Positions 18,560-27,114 of a stretch of DNA of 64,000 nt are shown piece after piece. A model generated the notes under the pieces. It saw only the letters and a program-made list of their open reading frames with translations. It was not told the DNA's origin and did not search any database. Both the position numbers and the translations under genes were made by a program. Each line of letters opens with the position of its first letter. Within the stretch, counting starts at the first letter, position 1. The stretch comes from Lacimicrobium alkaliphilum (GTDB taxonomy: Bacteria; Pseudomonadota; Gammaproteobacteria; Enterobacterales; Alteromonadaceae). Where the stretch lies: the NCBI RefSeq assembly GCF_001466725.1, contig NZ_CP013650.1, positions 2,418,001 through 2,482,000 of the forward strand, written 5' to 3'.

Positions 18560-19114
18560 ATGCAGTTTTTATTAGAGTTTCTTCCCCTGCTGATCTTTTT
18601 TGTGGTCTACAAGATGCAGGATATTTTCTGGGCTACCGGGGCGCTGATGCTCGCCACCGTCATCCAGATGCTGATCACTTACCTGCAGACCAAAGAAGTG
18701 CCCAAAAAACAGTGGGTATTTCTAATCATGATCCTGGTGTTTGGTGGCCTTACCATAGGTCTGCGCGACGAGCACTTTATTATGTGGAAGCCAAGCATTG
18801 TCTATGTGTTATTTACCGTCATTTTGCTGGGCAGTCAGATATTGAAACGCCCCGCTCTCAAGGGCTTGCTTGGCAGCGCCATGGTATTGCCGGATAAGAT
18901 CTGGAAGCGTCTGAATATCAGCTGGGCGGTCTTCTTTCTGGCCAGTGCGGCGGCCAACTTATATGTGGCCTATGAGTTTAGCGAGAGCGTGTGGGTCAAC
19001 TTTAAAGTCTTCGGTATGACCGGCGCCACACTGATCTTTACTATCGCTACCATTATGTACGCCTATAAGTATATGCCCGAAGAGCAGGCCGACAACGTCA
19101 AGGAAGAGAAATAA
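18560..19114 (+). CDS. yciB: YciB inner membrane-spanning septation protein
   Basis: 184 residues with five to six hydrophobic helices and the family's FFVVYK and RDEHFIMWKPSIVY segments. YciB (IspZ/IspA in Shigella) is an inner membrane protein linked to cell envelope synthesis and septation. It lies next to yciI downstream of trp as in many gammaproteobacteria. The yciI start is four bases beyond its stop, so the two form an operon. Confidence 0.93.
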   Translation: MQFLLEFLPLLIFFVVYKMQDIFWATGALMLATVIQMLITYLQTKEVPKKQWVFLIMILVFGGLTIGLRDEHFIMWKPSIVYVLFTVILLGSQILKRPALKGLLGSAMVLPDKIWKRLNISWAVFFLASAAANLYVAYEFSESVWVNFKVFGMTGATLIFTIATIMYAYKYMPEEQADNVKEEK

Positions 19115-19117
19115 CCG

Positions 19118-19417
19118 ATGTGGTATATGATTTATTCCGAAGATATCGATAACAGCCTGCCACTACGCAAGCAGGCACGGCCAGATCATCTGGCACGGCT
19201 GGAGCAGTTAAAGCAACAGGGGCGGCTATTGATCGCCGGGCCCTGCCCCGCTATCGATGCAGAAGATCCCGGTGAAGCGGGCTTTACCGGCTCGCTGGTA
19301 GTGGCCGAATTTGATTCTCTTGAGCAGGCGCAAGCCTGGGCCGATGCCGACCCTTATAAGGCGGCCGGTGTCTATGCCCGCAGCATTGTTAAACCCTATA
19401 AAAAAGTACTTCCTTAG
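19118..19417 (+). CDS. yciI: YciI family protein
   Basis: 99 residues, [17 protein letters not shown], with [22 protein letters not shown] and [21 protein letters not shown], all typical of E. coli YciI. The family has a dimeric ferredoxin-like fold with a conserved His/Asp pair; function unknown. Cotranscribed with yciB. Confidence 0.93.
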   Translation: MWYMIYSEDIDNSLPLRKQARPDHLARLEQLKQQGRLLIAGPCPAIDAEDPGEAGFTGSLVVAEFDSLEQAQAWADADPYKAAGVYARSIVKPYKKVLP

Positions 19418-19425
19418 AAAGTTGT

Positions 19426-19512
19426 AGCCCGTATGCAGCGCAGCGGAATACGGGGCAGGGCCAGCCCCATGAATAATTCCCGCAATCCGCTTCGCTCCTT
19501 GGCGGGCTACAG
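19426..19512. repeat. GTAGCCCG...CGGGCTAC palindromic repeat
   Basis: Opens with TTGTAGCCCGTATGCAGCGC and closes with CGCTCCTTGGCGGGCTACA. The arms are more diverged than in other copies (GCAGCGGAATACGGG against CCCGCAATCCGC). It fills the yciI-arfB gap. Confidence 0.75.
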
Positions 19513-19532
19513 GTGATAGCTTATAAAGTGTT

Positions 19533-19946
19533 ATGTTAATTATCAGCAGTAATGTCAGTATCAGCGAAGATGAAGTGGAACTGAGCGCCATTCGCGCTCA
19601 GGGCAGCGGCGGCCAGAATGTCAATAAAGTGGCCACTGCTATTCATCTGCGTTTTGATATCCACGCCTCTTCGCTACCGGACTTTTATAAACAGCGCTTA
19701 CTGAAACTCTCCGACAGCCGCATTACCAGCGATGGCGTGGTGGTGATCAAGGCCCAGAACGCCCGTACTCAGGAACAGAATAAAGAAGACGCCCTCGCCC
19801 GTCTGGTGGCCCTGATTAAAGAAGCAGGAAAAACCCAGAAAGCCCGTCGGCCCACCAAACCCAGCAAAGCCGCCAAGCGCCGCAGAATAGAAAGCAAGAA
19901 GAAAACCGGCACTAAAAAAATCCTGCGTGGCAAAGTGGATTTTTAA
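19533..19946 (+). CDS. arfB: Peptidyl-tRNA hydrolase ArfB (YaeJ), ribosome rescue
   Basis: 137 residues. GGQ at residues 26-28 in [21 protein letters not shown] is the release-factor catalytic motif. The basic C-terminal tail ([20 protein letters not shown]) is the part that enters the empty mRNA channel. ArfB frees ribosomes stalled without a stop codon. Normal length for the family. Confidence 0.96.
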   Translation: MLIISSNVSISEDEVELSAIRAQGSGGQNVNKVATAIHLRFDIHASSLPDFYKQRLLKLSDSRITSDGVVVIKAQNARTQEQNKEDALARLVALIKEAGKTQKARRPTKPSKAAKRRRIESKKKTGTKKILRGKVDF

Positions 19947-20066
19947 CCGCCCCACTACTACATATCTAATCAGACTTGCACGCTGGAGATTATGACACTA
20001 AGTCACGAGGATTAATGGCGCAACGGACATGATCCGAAAGCATTCCCGCGGCAACACAGGAACGAG

Positions 20067-20917
20067 ATGCCCGATATAACACAACCAACAAGACCCACAA
20101 ATAATCATCAGATAAGCCTCATACTGCTGATTTTCACAGCCTTGTGGCTGATAAGCTGTGACGCAATTGCAGCGCCGGTGAACCTGTACCTTTATCATAA
20201 GCAAGCCCCTTCATCACCGGAGATATCAACTACCCTGAACAAGGACTAGTCTTTGATCTGGCAGAGTTGTTAATGCATCAAAGCAATGCCCCGGAAGTTC
20301 GGGTAGAGATAAGACCGAGACTGAGGCTCGATAAGGAACTAAGGGGATGGTTAAATGGCCAGTGCCCCAAACACAAGAGTGAATGTGACAGCAACTGGAT
20401 GCTCTTTGGCGTTATTCCTGAATGGGGATGGAAAGCACCGGCAGAACAAACCTTTAACTGGGTTCCACTTTTCAGGGATGCCGATATATTGGTTTCATCA
20501 CATCAAAAGCCGATCAGGGATTTTACTCCAGCATCCCTGACCGGACTGGTCTTTGCCGGGTTGCATGGGCATCAGTACCCGGGCATTCTGGGGCAGTTGA
20601 TCCAAACTAACAAGCTTACCCGGGATAACGGCTCGAGCAACCTGACGGTCTTACAGCGGGTGGCAAAAGGCCGGGCTGATATTACGCTGATCCGTCGCAG
20701 CACACTCAATTACCTGATACGCAACGAACGCAACGGCCTGACCGAGCAACTTTATCTTCCCGACAGCCCCTATAATAGGTTCACCTTGCAGGTGATGTTA
20801 CCTGCTAATCGCCCGGACTTGCGTCAATGGTTAATAACCGTTCTGAACTCTGCTGCCTGGCGGGCAAAGCTAAAAAGTTACGGTATCCCTCCCCTTGATA
20901 CCCATGGCAGTGAATAA
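20067..20917 (+). pseudogene. Periplasmic solute-binding-protein-like gene, frameshifted
   Basis: The first frame (20067-20249) encodes a signal peptide and mature start APVNLYLYHKQAP, then ends. The second frame resumes at once as FITGDINYPEQGLVFDLAELL and runs to 20917. Joining them needs one extra base in the CCCC run at 20206-20209; the product would be about 284 residues of the bacterial extracellular solute-binding (SBP_bac_3-like) type, with YPGILGQLI and ADITLIRRSTLNYLIR segments. Upstream AGGAACGAG is a good ribosome binding site. Both halves look well preserved, so a sequencing error is as likely as true decay. No transporter genes adjoin it, so a sensory or orphan role is possible. 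Confidence 0.75.
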
Positions 20918-20947
20918 CCTTTGTTCTCAGCGGGTAACATCGCCCCC

Positions 20948-21034
20948 TTATCGCTGATAATTACGGATTAAAAACTGGCGCTGAAAACCCAGTTTACGGT
21001 ACATGGGTTCACCGGATGCGGTGTCCCTCAATAG
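20948..21034 (-). pseudogene. Remnant of a GNAT acetyltransferase C-terminus
   Basis: The minus strand reads DTASGEPMYRKLGFQRQF, then LIRNYQR and a stop at 20948-20950. The GEPMYRKLGF text is the end of a typical GNAT domain. An in-frame stop lies just upstream (21035-21037), so only this tail remains. Confidence 0.45.
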
Positions 21035-21076
21035 CTAATGCTCATTGGTACCAGCCAACTGAGTCAGGGGCGACCG

Positions 21077-21397
21077 TTAACTATCCGGTGTGCGGGTGGT
21101 CTGTAACTGGTACTGCCGGGCCAATGCTAAAAGCGCGTTATCAGGGCCGCAGATGTCGCCGCTTTGTTCATCGGTCAGGCTGAAATCCAGCCGGGTGTTG
21201 CCCTTGCGAAGGCTGAGAATCTGGAAACTTTGCTCAATATCAACCTCACTGTGCATGCGATCCCGCTCCCAGCCCTGTGCTTCATAATCTCTGATTATTT
21301 GTCTTAGCAAAGGCGCCGCAACAGCCTGCACCACCAGTTGCTTGTTAAACTTTAACTTAAAGTGGCGCCAGCGTTGTTTCAGTGAATAGGTGACCAT
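21077..21397 (-). CDS. Conserved hypothetical protein, 106 residues
   Basis: Begins MVTYSLKQRWRHFKLKFNKQ, then a likely helical stretch (VAAPLLRQIIRDYEAQGW) and a charged middle. No signal peptide or membrane segment and no family that I recognise. It has a plausible codon pattern and sits alone between the GNAT remnant and the nuclease group. The ATG at 21397 has CAAGGACGT upstream. Confidence 0.6.
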   Translation of the reverse strand: MVTYSLKQRWRHFKLKFNKQLVVQAVAAPLLRQIIRDYEAQGWERDRMHSEVDIEQSFQILSLRKGNTRLDFSLTDEQSGDICGPDNALLALARQYQLQTTRTPDS

Positions 21398-21454
21398 CGT
21401 AACGTCCTTGATTTTGATTAGGTACGGTGTCCAGCATGCCCTGAATAGCGCTGC

Positions 21455-22930
21455 TTAATCAAATTTAATGCTGATCAGCACCGGATCGTGATCCGATCCC
21501 CTGTAGCTGTCGGGCGCATAAAGGGCCTGCACCTGCTCCGGGGTTTTGTTCTCGGTATTGTAGTCCAGAGCTCTGGGCTCATCGGCATTAATATGCCAGA
21601 CGCTGGCATCGACAACCCTGGCGAACATCTGTGGGTTTGCCAGTGCATGGTCGATATAGCCGGACTGACCGCGATAGACATAGCTATAGGCCTTTTTTCC
21701 GGAAAATGTACCGACCAGGTCTTTATAGCCTTCGGAAATAAATGCACGGACAGGATCTTCTTTGGCATAGGCATTTAAATCTCCAATCACCAGTTGGTTT
21801 CCGCTGGCCTTAAGAACAGGCTCAGTATCCAGCCATTCAATGAGTCTGTTGGCCTGAGTTTCGCGTTTCGCATTAAAGCAGCCCTGACCGTCGCCCTGGT
21901 CTTTATCCTGTCCTTCGGCTTTATGACAACTGCCCTTAGATTTAAAGTGATTGACCACCACGGTAAAGACCTCCCCCGAGCCTTTGTGCTGAAATACCTG
22001 AGCCAGTGGCGGGCGATCAAAAATCGTATCAGAATTGATCATCGGTGCGGATATTGCCGAAATGACCTGCGGACGATACAACAGCCCCACTGCGATCACA
22101 TCATCCCCAAGTGGACCGCCTGCGTCGACAAAAGCATAGCGGTTTTCACCCGCCGCCTGATTTAGTGCCTGAGTCAGCTGGGCGATGGCGCTGAACTTGT
22201 CAAAACCGTCATTTTCCAGCTCCATCAGACCAATGATATCGGCGTCCATAGCCGTTACAGAGGCGACCAGTTTGTCTAACTGGCGCTGATACTCCTCTGC
22301 TTTGTCGGCACCTCTGGGGGTAGGAAACTCGCCGCCCTGACCGTCGCCATTAAACAGATTCAACACATTCAGGCTGGCGATACGAAGGTCACCGTCCTTT
22401 AGCTCCGGAGTTGGCAGGCGTGGGTTGGCTCGGATAAATTCGGGCTGACTCAGTGGTTGCAGGGTAATACCCTCTTCCTCTACCTGCAAAATCCCGGTAA
22501 CAGCAATAACCTGATCGCCGACGCGCAGGGTATTGTCGGCACGCAAACCCTCGCCGGGATAAATTATCTCCGCAGGATATTCCTGCTCATTGAGATCCAA
22601 AAGCTGAATACGGTTTAACTGGTTCCGCTGCTGCAATTCCTGCGCCTCTGCAGAACCTGGCAGATATAAATTGGTGGGCACATACTGCCGCTCGCTGGCA
22701 AGGGTCAGTTCACCGAAACGATGCAGGTTGTAGCTGTCGATAACTGTCAGAGGCTGATGAAATATTACCCGTTTACCGTGCAAAGATTTAATCTGCTGTT
22801 CACTGGTAAAAGGCAGTGACAGGACCACAGGCTCAGCAGAGGGGCTATTGGACTGTTCTGCACAGCCCGTTGTCAGCACAGATACGGTCAAAGAGAGTAT
22901 GAGTAAGAAATATTGTGACAGTTTATTCAT
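21455..22930 (-). CDS. ExeM/NucH-type nuclease, lipoprotein form
   Basis: 491 residues. A lipoprotein signal (LTVSVLTTGCAEQ, Cys near residue 23) is followed by an OB-like region and an endonuclease/exonuclease/phosphatase domain: LRIASLNVLNLFNGDGQG, MDADIIGLMELENDG, VVVNHFKSKGSCHKAEGQ, LVIGDLNAYAKEDP, YRGSDHDPVLISI, which supply the metal and catalytic residues. It aligns throughout with the C-terminal half of the product of 23637-26702 but lacks the lamin-tail and dockerin parts, so it is a shortened paralogue, anchored to a membrane by lipid. ExeM-type enzymes degrade extracellular DNA for phosphate or biofilm turnover. Codirectional with the two following genes; the terminator at 23022-23043 may separate it. 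Confidence 0.9.
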   Translation of the reverse strand: MNKLSQYFLLILSLTVSVLTTGCAEQSNSPSAEPVVLSLPFTSEQQIKSLHGKRVIFHQPLTVIDSYNLHRFGELTLASERQYVPTNLYLPGSAEAQELQQRNQLNRIQLLDLNEQEYPAEIIYPGEGLRADNTLRVGDQVIAVTGILQVEEEGITLQPLSQPEFIRANPRLPTPELKDGDLRIASLNVLNLFNGDGQGGEFPTPRGADKAEEYQRQLDKLVASVTAMDADIIGLMELENDGFDKFSAIAQLTQALNQAAGENRYAFVDAGGPLGDDVIAVGLLYRPQVISAISAPMINSDTIFDRPPLAQVFQHKGSGEVFTVVVNHFKSKGSCHKAEGQDKDQGDGQGCFNAKRETQANRLIEWLDTEPVLKASGNQLVIGDLNAYAKEDPVRAFISEGYKDLVGTFSGKKAYSYVYRGQSGYIDHALANPQMFARVVDASVWHINADEPRALDYNTENKTPEQVQALYAPDSYRGSDHDPVLISIKFD

Positions 22931-23021
22931 TTAATCTTCGCTATCAGTTATCGCCGGCATCGCCGATATAGCCAGTTTTTATGTGTAGTGAAACACTTAA
23001 GGCCCACAATACATGCACAAA

Positions 23022-23043
23022 AGCCCTGCAAAAGCAGGGCTTG
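23022..23043. terminator. Hairpin terminator between cohesin and lipoprotein nuclease genes
   Basis: AAGCCCTGC-AAAA-GCAGGGCTT, a perfect stem. On the minus strand it is followed by TTTGTG, so it would stop transcripts from the cohesin gene. Confidence 0.75.
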
Positions 23044-23061
23044 ATTCAGTGGGCGCGGAGT

Positions 23062-23613
23062 TTAACTGCGCTTTCTGTTTGCAGCAACAAATCCAGCCAA
23101 TGCCAGACCAAATAGTGCCAGGCTGGCAGGCTCTGAAACTTCAGCGGCCGTTACATTGACGGATGAGTCTCCGGAGAAGGTCACCGGAACATCGCCGAAC
23201 AGGGAATCGCTGAAGATCCCGTTTGCCAGTGTAAAGTCGAAAGAGCCCATAGTCTGTGCTGTCAGGGTAAAGCTGGCGATTAACACATCTCCGTTAAGAG
23301 AGAAAATGTCAAAGAAACCAAAGCCCAGACCCGTTTCCAGACCGTCGTCAAAGGCAGCAATATCGAACACTAAGGCCGATGCCAGATCTGAGCTATCCGC
23401 CATCACTGAGTCGCCAGCACTCAGACCAAAGCTGTCGGTATCAAACAACAGGTCAAACTGAAAACTGGCCACATCCACCACGTCAGTGGCACTGAGATTA
23501 ACAGTAACTTCGTCTCCAACTGTGTAGTCAGTCTGATCCAGACTGAGGTTAATTTGTGCCCCCTGGGCACTGAAGCCCAGGGATAACGCCAGCATGGCTA
23601 TAAGTTTTTTCAT
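23062..23613 (-). CDS. Cohesin-like domain protein with PEP-CTERM sorting signal
   Basis: 183 residues: signal peptide (MKKLIAMLALSLGFSAQGA), then a single domain from about 20 to 155 that opens QINLSLDQTDYTVGDEVTVN and FQFDLLFDTDSF, the beta-sandwich pattern of type I cohesin-like domains. It ends in SEPASLALFGLALAGFVAA plus NRKRS, a PEP-CTERM signal (Glu-Pro, hydrophobic helix, basic tail) processed by exosortase and archaeosortase-like systems to place proteins at the surface or matrix. The next gene upstream ends in a dockerin, so binding between the two products is a natural inference. No exosortase gene is in the window. Confidence 0.85.
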   Translation of the reverse strand: MKKLIAMLALSLGFSAQGAQINLSLDQTDYTVGDEVTVNLSATDVVDVASFQFDLLFDTDSFGLSAGDSVMADSSDLASALVFDIAAFDDGLETGLGFGFFDIFSLNGDVLIASFTLTAQTMGSFDFTLANGIFSDSLFGDVPVTFSGDSSVNVTAAEVSEPASLALFGLALAGFVAANRKRS

Positions 23614-23636
23614 GGTATTTTCCTTAATGAAGTCTG

Positions 23637-26600
23637 TTATTCAGTTGCACAGTTTGCACGGGTACAAAGCGTAAACAGGATTTGCAAATCTCTGGTATTG
23701 ATAACGCCGTCACCGTTCAAATCAAACGCCATATCAATGGATTGACGGGTCAGTATGGCCCGCATCAGTCCTTTCATATCGCTGCTATCCACATCACCGT
23801 CACCGTCAAAATCACCTTGTAACTCTGCAGCCTGCAGATCCAGGGTCACGATAACAGGGTCATGATCCGAAGCGCGGTAGCTGTCTGGCGCGTAAAAATC
23901 CAGTACCTGTTGCTGTGATTTAAACTCGGTGTTGTAGTCCAGAATGCGGGGCTCGTCGGCATTAATATGCCACTCAGTCACATCCACTACCTGAGCAGCC
24001 AGGGCATCGCTGGCAATGGCATGATCGAGATAGCCCGCTTCACCTGCAAACACGTAGGAGTATGCCTGGGGTCCTGCGACGGCCTCAATCAGATTGGTGT
24101 ATCCATTGTCAGTAAACTCCCGGATGGGATCTTCCTTGGCATAGGCATTCAAATCACCAATCACCAGATGGTTTTCTTCACCAGAGAGCTGCTCATCAGT
24201 GGCTATCCAGTCCAGCAAAGCCTGGGCCTGAGCCACACGGGTGGCATTGAAACAGGCCTGACCGTCACCCTGGTCCTGATCCAGCCCCTCGGCGCTGCCA
24301 CAACCGCCCTTGGATTTAAAGTGATTAACGATAACGCTCAGCTCGCCACCCTCAGTGTTGCTGAAACGCTGTGCCAGCGGAGGACGGTTATAGACTTCAT
24401 CCAGGTGAATGCGCACATCACCCACCGGGGTAACGGTATTGGCTTTATACAGCAAGCCCACAGCAATGGCATCGGTGCCTAAAGGCCCTCCCGCATTGAC
24501 GTACTGATAAACAGCATCACCGGCTTGTGCATTCAGCGCATCCGTTAACTGAGCAATGGCGCTGTTTTGATCATAACCATCGTTTTCAATTTCCATCAGC
24601 CCGACAATATCGGCATCCATGGCCAGGATTGCAGAAACCAGCTTGTCCAGTTGACGCTGGTATTCTTCAACATTGTCTGCGCCTCTTGGTGTCGGGAATC
24701 CGCCGCCCAGTCCATTACCATTGAAGAAGTTCAGTACATTCAGGCTGGCCACTTTGAGGTTACCCTCGGCAATTTCAGGAGCCGGTGTTCTGGGGTTACT
24801 GGCCACAAAAGTCGGGGCTTCAACCGGGATAATACGGTATTCACCAAAGCCATAATCAAGCACACCGGTCAGTGCGCTGACCTCGTCGCCGGTACGCAGG
24901 GTATTGCCGGCAGAGAGTCCACCTGTGGGGTAAATCACAGTAGCCGGGTTCTGGCCGTTGATACCATCGTCAAGCAGAATACGGTTGAGGGCATTTTGCT
25001 CTGCCAGCGCCTGAGCTTCCGGTGAACCTGGCAGGTGCAGGTTAGTCGGAATATAAGTACGGCCATTGGACAGTGTCACTTCACCATAACGACCCAGGTT
25101 GTAATTGTCGGTCACCGTCAGGCTGTGATCGAAACTGACCAGCATGCCCTCTAAGGTTTCTGTCTGTTGTGCATCGGCAAAAGGCAGTGACAGACTCACT
25201 GTAGCGGTATCAGCCTGACCACAATCAAGTGCTGATGCAGTGGCAGTAAGCTGGGTCTTGTCAAAGAACTCGCTAACCTCGCCCTGTACCCGCACTAATG
25301 TGCCCGGTTGAGGCAGATTCTGATCAGAATTGGTGTAGACAAACACCCCCTCAGAGGTACTGGCATCATTATCCCAGTCTGCGACTTCTTCCTGAACAAA
25401 ATAGCCCTGCAGATTTGTAAAGGTGCCGGTTACTACGGCTTCGATAATGTGACTTTCAGAAACCACAGGCGAAACATCACCACTGCCCTGAACCTGACTG
25501 ATCAGGGTTGCAGGGTCACCACACTGCCCCAGCTCAACCACCGGAGTATCGTCACCACCATCATCGCCGTTGTGACTTCCCAGGTAGGTAAAGGTATCTG
25601 ACGCAAATTCCTGCCATTGGTCTGCGGCGACAAAGGTATCGGATGAATCTGTATCCCCTGCAGTAATATCAGCCTTGCGCACCAGTGTCACATTGCTGCC
25701 GAAGTACTGTCCGCTGCCCACCTGACCAATGCTGTCGACCAGTTCATCGTTATAGCGAAGTTCCAGCGCATCATTGCCGTTAAAATTGGTAACACCGGAA
25801 ACAATATCAGCTACAGACTGAATCGCATCGCCCGCCTGTGAATTAGCAATAACCAACACTTCGCCTGCAGCCAGTGAGCCGCTGAGATCCAGTGTAGTAC
25901 CGGCTGTCGTATTGCTATTTGAATACAGCAGTACCTGATAACCACCTAAATCCAGCGTTGAGTCTGTTGTGTTGGCAAGCTCAAGCGCCTTATTAAAACT
26001 GCTGCCTTCCACATATTCAGAGAAAATCAGTCCCTCACCGCCTTCGCCCGGCTCAACCGGATCCGGATCTATCGGATCAGGGTCAATAGGATCAACGGGC
26101 GTATCACCACCATCTCCGGCAAAAGTAGCCAGCGGAAATGGCACTGCCGCACTGGCATTACTGCTCTCATTGTCTAATGCATTGGGCCCGCTGAATTGCC
26201 AGTTGGCCTGTACAAAATTTCCGGCATCGGGGCCTGTTTCAGCAACGCGGTACGCCCAGCCATCCAGGTATTCCCATACCTGCCCGCTGCCATCTACCTC
26301 GGTTTCGCCAAAGGTATCCACCACTGCGCCATCACAAAAAAGCTCAATGGCATCATCGCCATTAATGTTGGCTGCACTGCTGGTGTAGTTGGGCGAAAAG
26401 CCAAAGAAATCAGTAAAACCGGCAGATTCTGAGGCCACATACAGATATTGGCCGGCACTCACTGCACCCGAAGGGAAGGTGAATTCCTCACCGTCTGTGC
26501 CGCCACCGTTATTGGCCGAGCCAAGCCCACATTGACTGATGTCATCAATGTCTTTGGCAACATAAACTTCAACGGCCTTTGGCAAGCCTCCCGGTAAGGG

Positions 26601-26702
26601 ACCATCTACTACGCCACTGATGATCAGGCTGTCTGCCGGAGCAGCCGTTACCTGCATAGACGCCAATATGGCGGCCGACAACAAAGATATTCTGGTTTTC
26701 AT
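23637..26702 (-). CDS. ExeM-type extracellular nuclease with lamin-tail domains and C-terminal dockerin
   Basis: 1021 residues. Signal peptide (to about 21), lamin-tail-like domain (22-190), Pro/Asp linker (PVDPIDPDPIDPDPVEP), second lamin-tail domain (about 225-375), OB-fold nuclease-associated region (about 390-610), and endonuclease/exonuclease/phosphatase domain (about 645-955: KVASLNVLNFFNGNG, GLMEIENDG, VNHFKSKGGCGSAEG, VIGDLNAYAKEDP, ASDHDPVIV). The last 60 residues carry two calcium loops, DFDGDGDVDSSD and DLNGDGVINTRD, with intervening helices: a type I dockerin. Most ExeM relatives end in a GlyGly-CTERM anchor instead. Only 23 bases separate it from the cohesin-like gene, so the two are one operon. 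Confidence 0.92.
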   Translation of the reverse strand: MKTRISLLSAAILASMQVTAAPADSLIISGVVDGPLPGGLPKAVEVYVAKDIDDISQCGLGSANNGGGTDGEEFTFPSGAVSAGQYLYVASESAGFTDFFGFSPNYTSSAANINGDDAIELFCDGAVVDTFGETEVDGSGQVWEYLDGWAYRVAETGPDAGNFVQANWQFSGPNALDNESSNASAAVPFPLATFAGDGGDTPVDPIDPDPIDPDPVEPGEGGEGLIFSEYVEGSSFNKALELANTTDSTLDLGGYQVLLYSNSNTTAGTTLDLSGSLAAGEVLVIANSQAGDAIQSVADIVSGVTNFNGNDALELRYNDELVDSIGQVGSGQYFGSNVTLVRKADITAGDTDSSDTFVAADQWQEFASDTFTYLGSHNGDDGGDDTPVVELGQCGDPATLISQVQGSGDVSPVVSESHIIEAVVTGTFTNLQGYFVQEEVADWDNDASTSEGVFVYTNSDQNLPQPGTLVRVQGEVSEFFDKTQLTATASALDCGQADTATVSLSLPFADAQQTETLEGMLVSFDHSLTVTDNYNLGRYGEVTLSNGRTYIPTNLHLPGSPEAQALAEQNALNRILLDDGINGQNPATVIYPTGGLSAGNTLRTGDEVSALTGVLDYGFGEYRIIPVEAPTFVASNPRTPAPEIAEGNLKVASLNVLNFFNGNGLGGGFPTPRGADNVEEYQRQLDKLVSAILAMDADIVGLMEIENDGYDQNSAIAQLTDALNAQAGDAVYQYVNAGGPLGTDAIAVGLLYKANTVTPVGDVRIHLDEVYNRPPLAQRFSNTEGGELSVIVNHFKSKGGCGSAEGLDQDQGDGQACFNATRVAQAQALLDWIATDEQLSGEENHLVIGDLNAYAKEDPIREFTDNGYTNLIEAVAGPQAYSYVFAGEAGYLDHAIASDALAAQVVDVTEWHINADEPRILDYNTEFKSQQQVLDFYAPDSYRASDHDPVIVTLDLQAAELQGDFDGDGDVDSSDMKGLMRAILTRQSIDMAFDLNGDGVINTRDLQILFTLCTRANCATE

Positions 26703-27020
26703 TTTCTCTATCCTGTATCTGTTGGTTACTAAAATGCGCGTTTCAGTACTGCCAAACCTTCATCTGTACGCTGATTATTCATGTCTGATTGTGCTATCAG
26801 GTATCAAAATTAAGAAGGGGTTATAAAGATTCATAACTTCCTGTACATAAAGCTTTATGATCAAGAAGTTAAATTAGATAGGTAAATTTACCTGAAGCAA
26901 TAAGTAAGAAAGGCGGGGTGGGATAGTTGTTTAAAACTTAATCTGTTGGTTGTTTTTTAAACTAATCAGCGGATATGACAATTAAGTGACAAGTTTCCTG
27001 TATAAAATCAGTTTTATGAC
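26703..27020. other. AT-rich intergenic region upstream of the dockerin nuclease
   Basis: No gene seen. It is AT-rich compared with its neighbours and should hold the promoter for the nuclease operon. An inverted pair TAACTTC (near 26832) and GAAGTTA (near 26865) flanks AAAGCTTT. No known operator was recognised. Confidence 0.5.
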
Positions 27021-27064
27021 AAAATTAAAAAGCCGCAGCAACCCAAGTTGGCAAGCTGCTGCGG
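27021..27064 (-). terminator. Terminator after the isoaspartyl dipeptidase gene
   Basis: On the minus strand CCGCAGCA (27064-27057) pairs with TGCTGCGG (27040-27033), followed by CTTTTTAATTTT. It ends the permease-dipeptidase transcript. Confidence 0.85.
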
Positions 27065-27114
27065 GAATGGGCCAATACGCCCCACGGGAGACGCTTTACT
27101 AAGTAGTAACAGCG

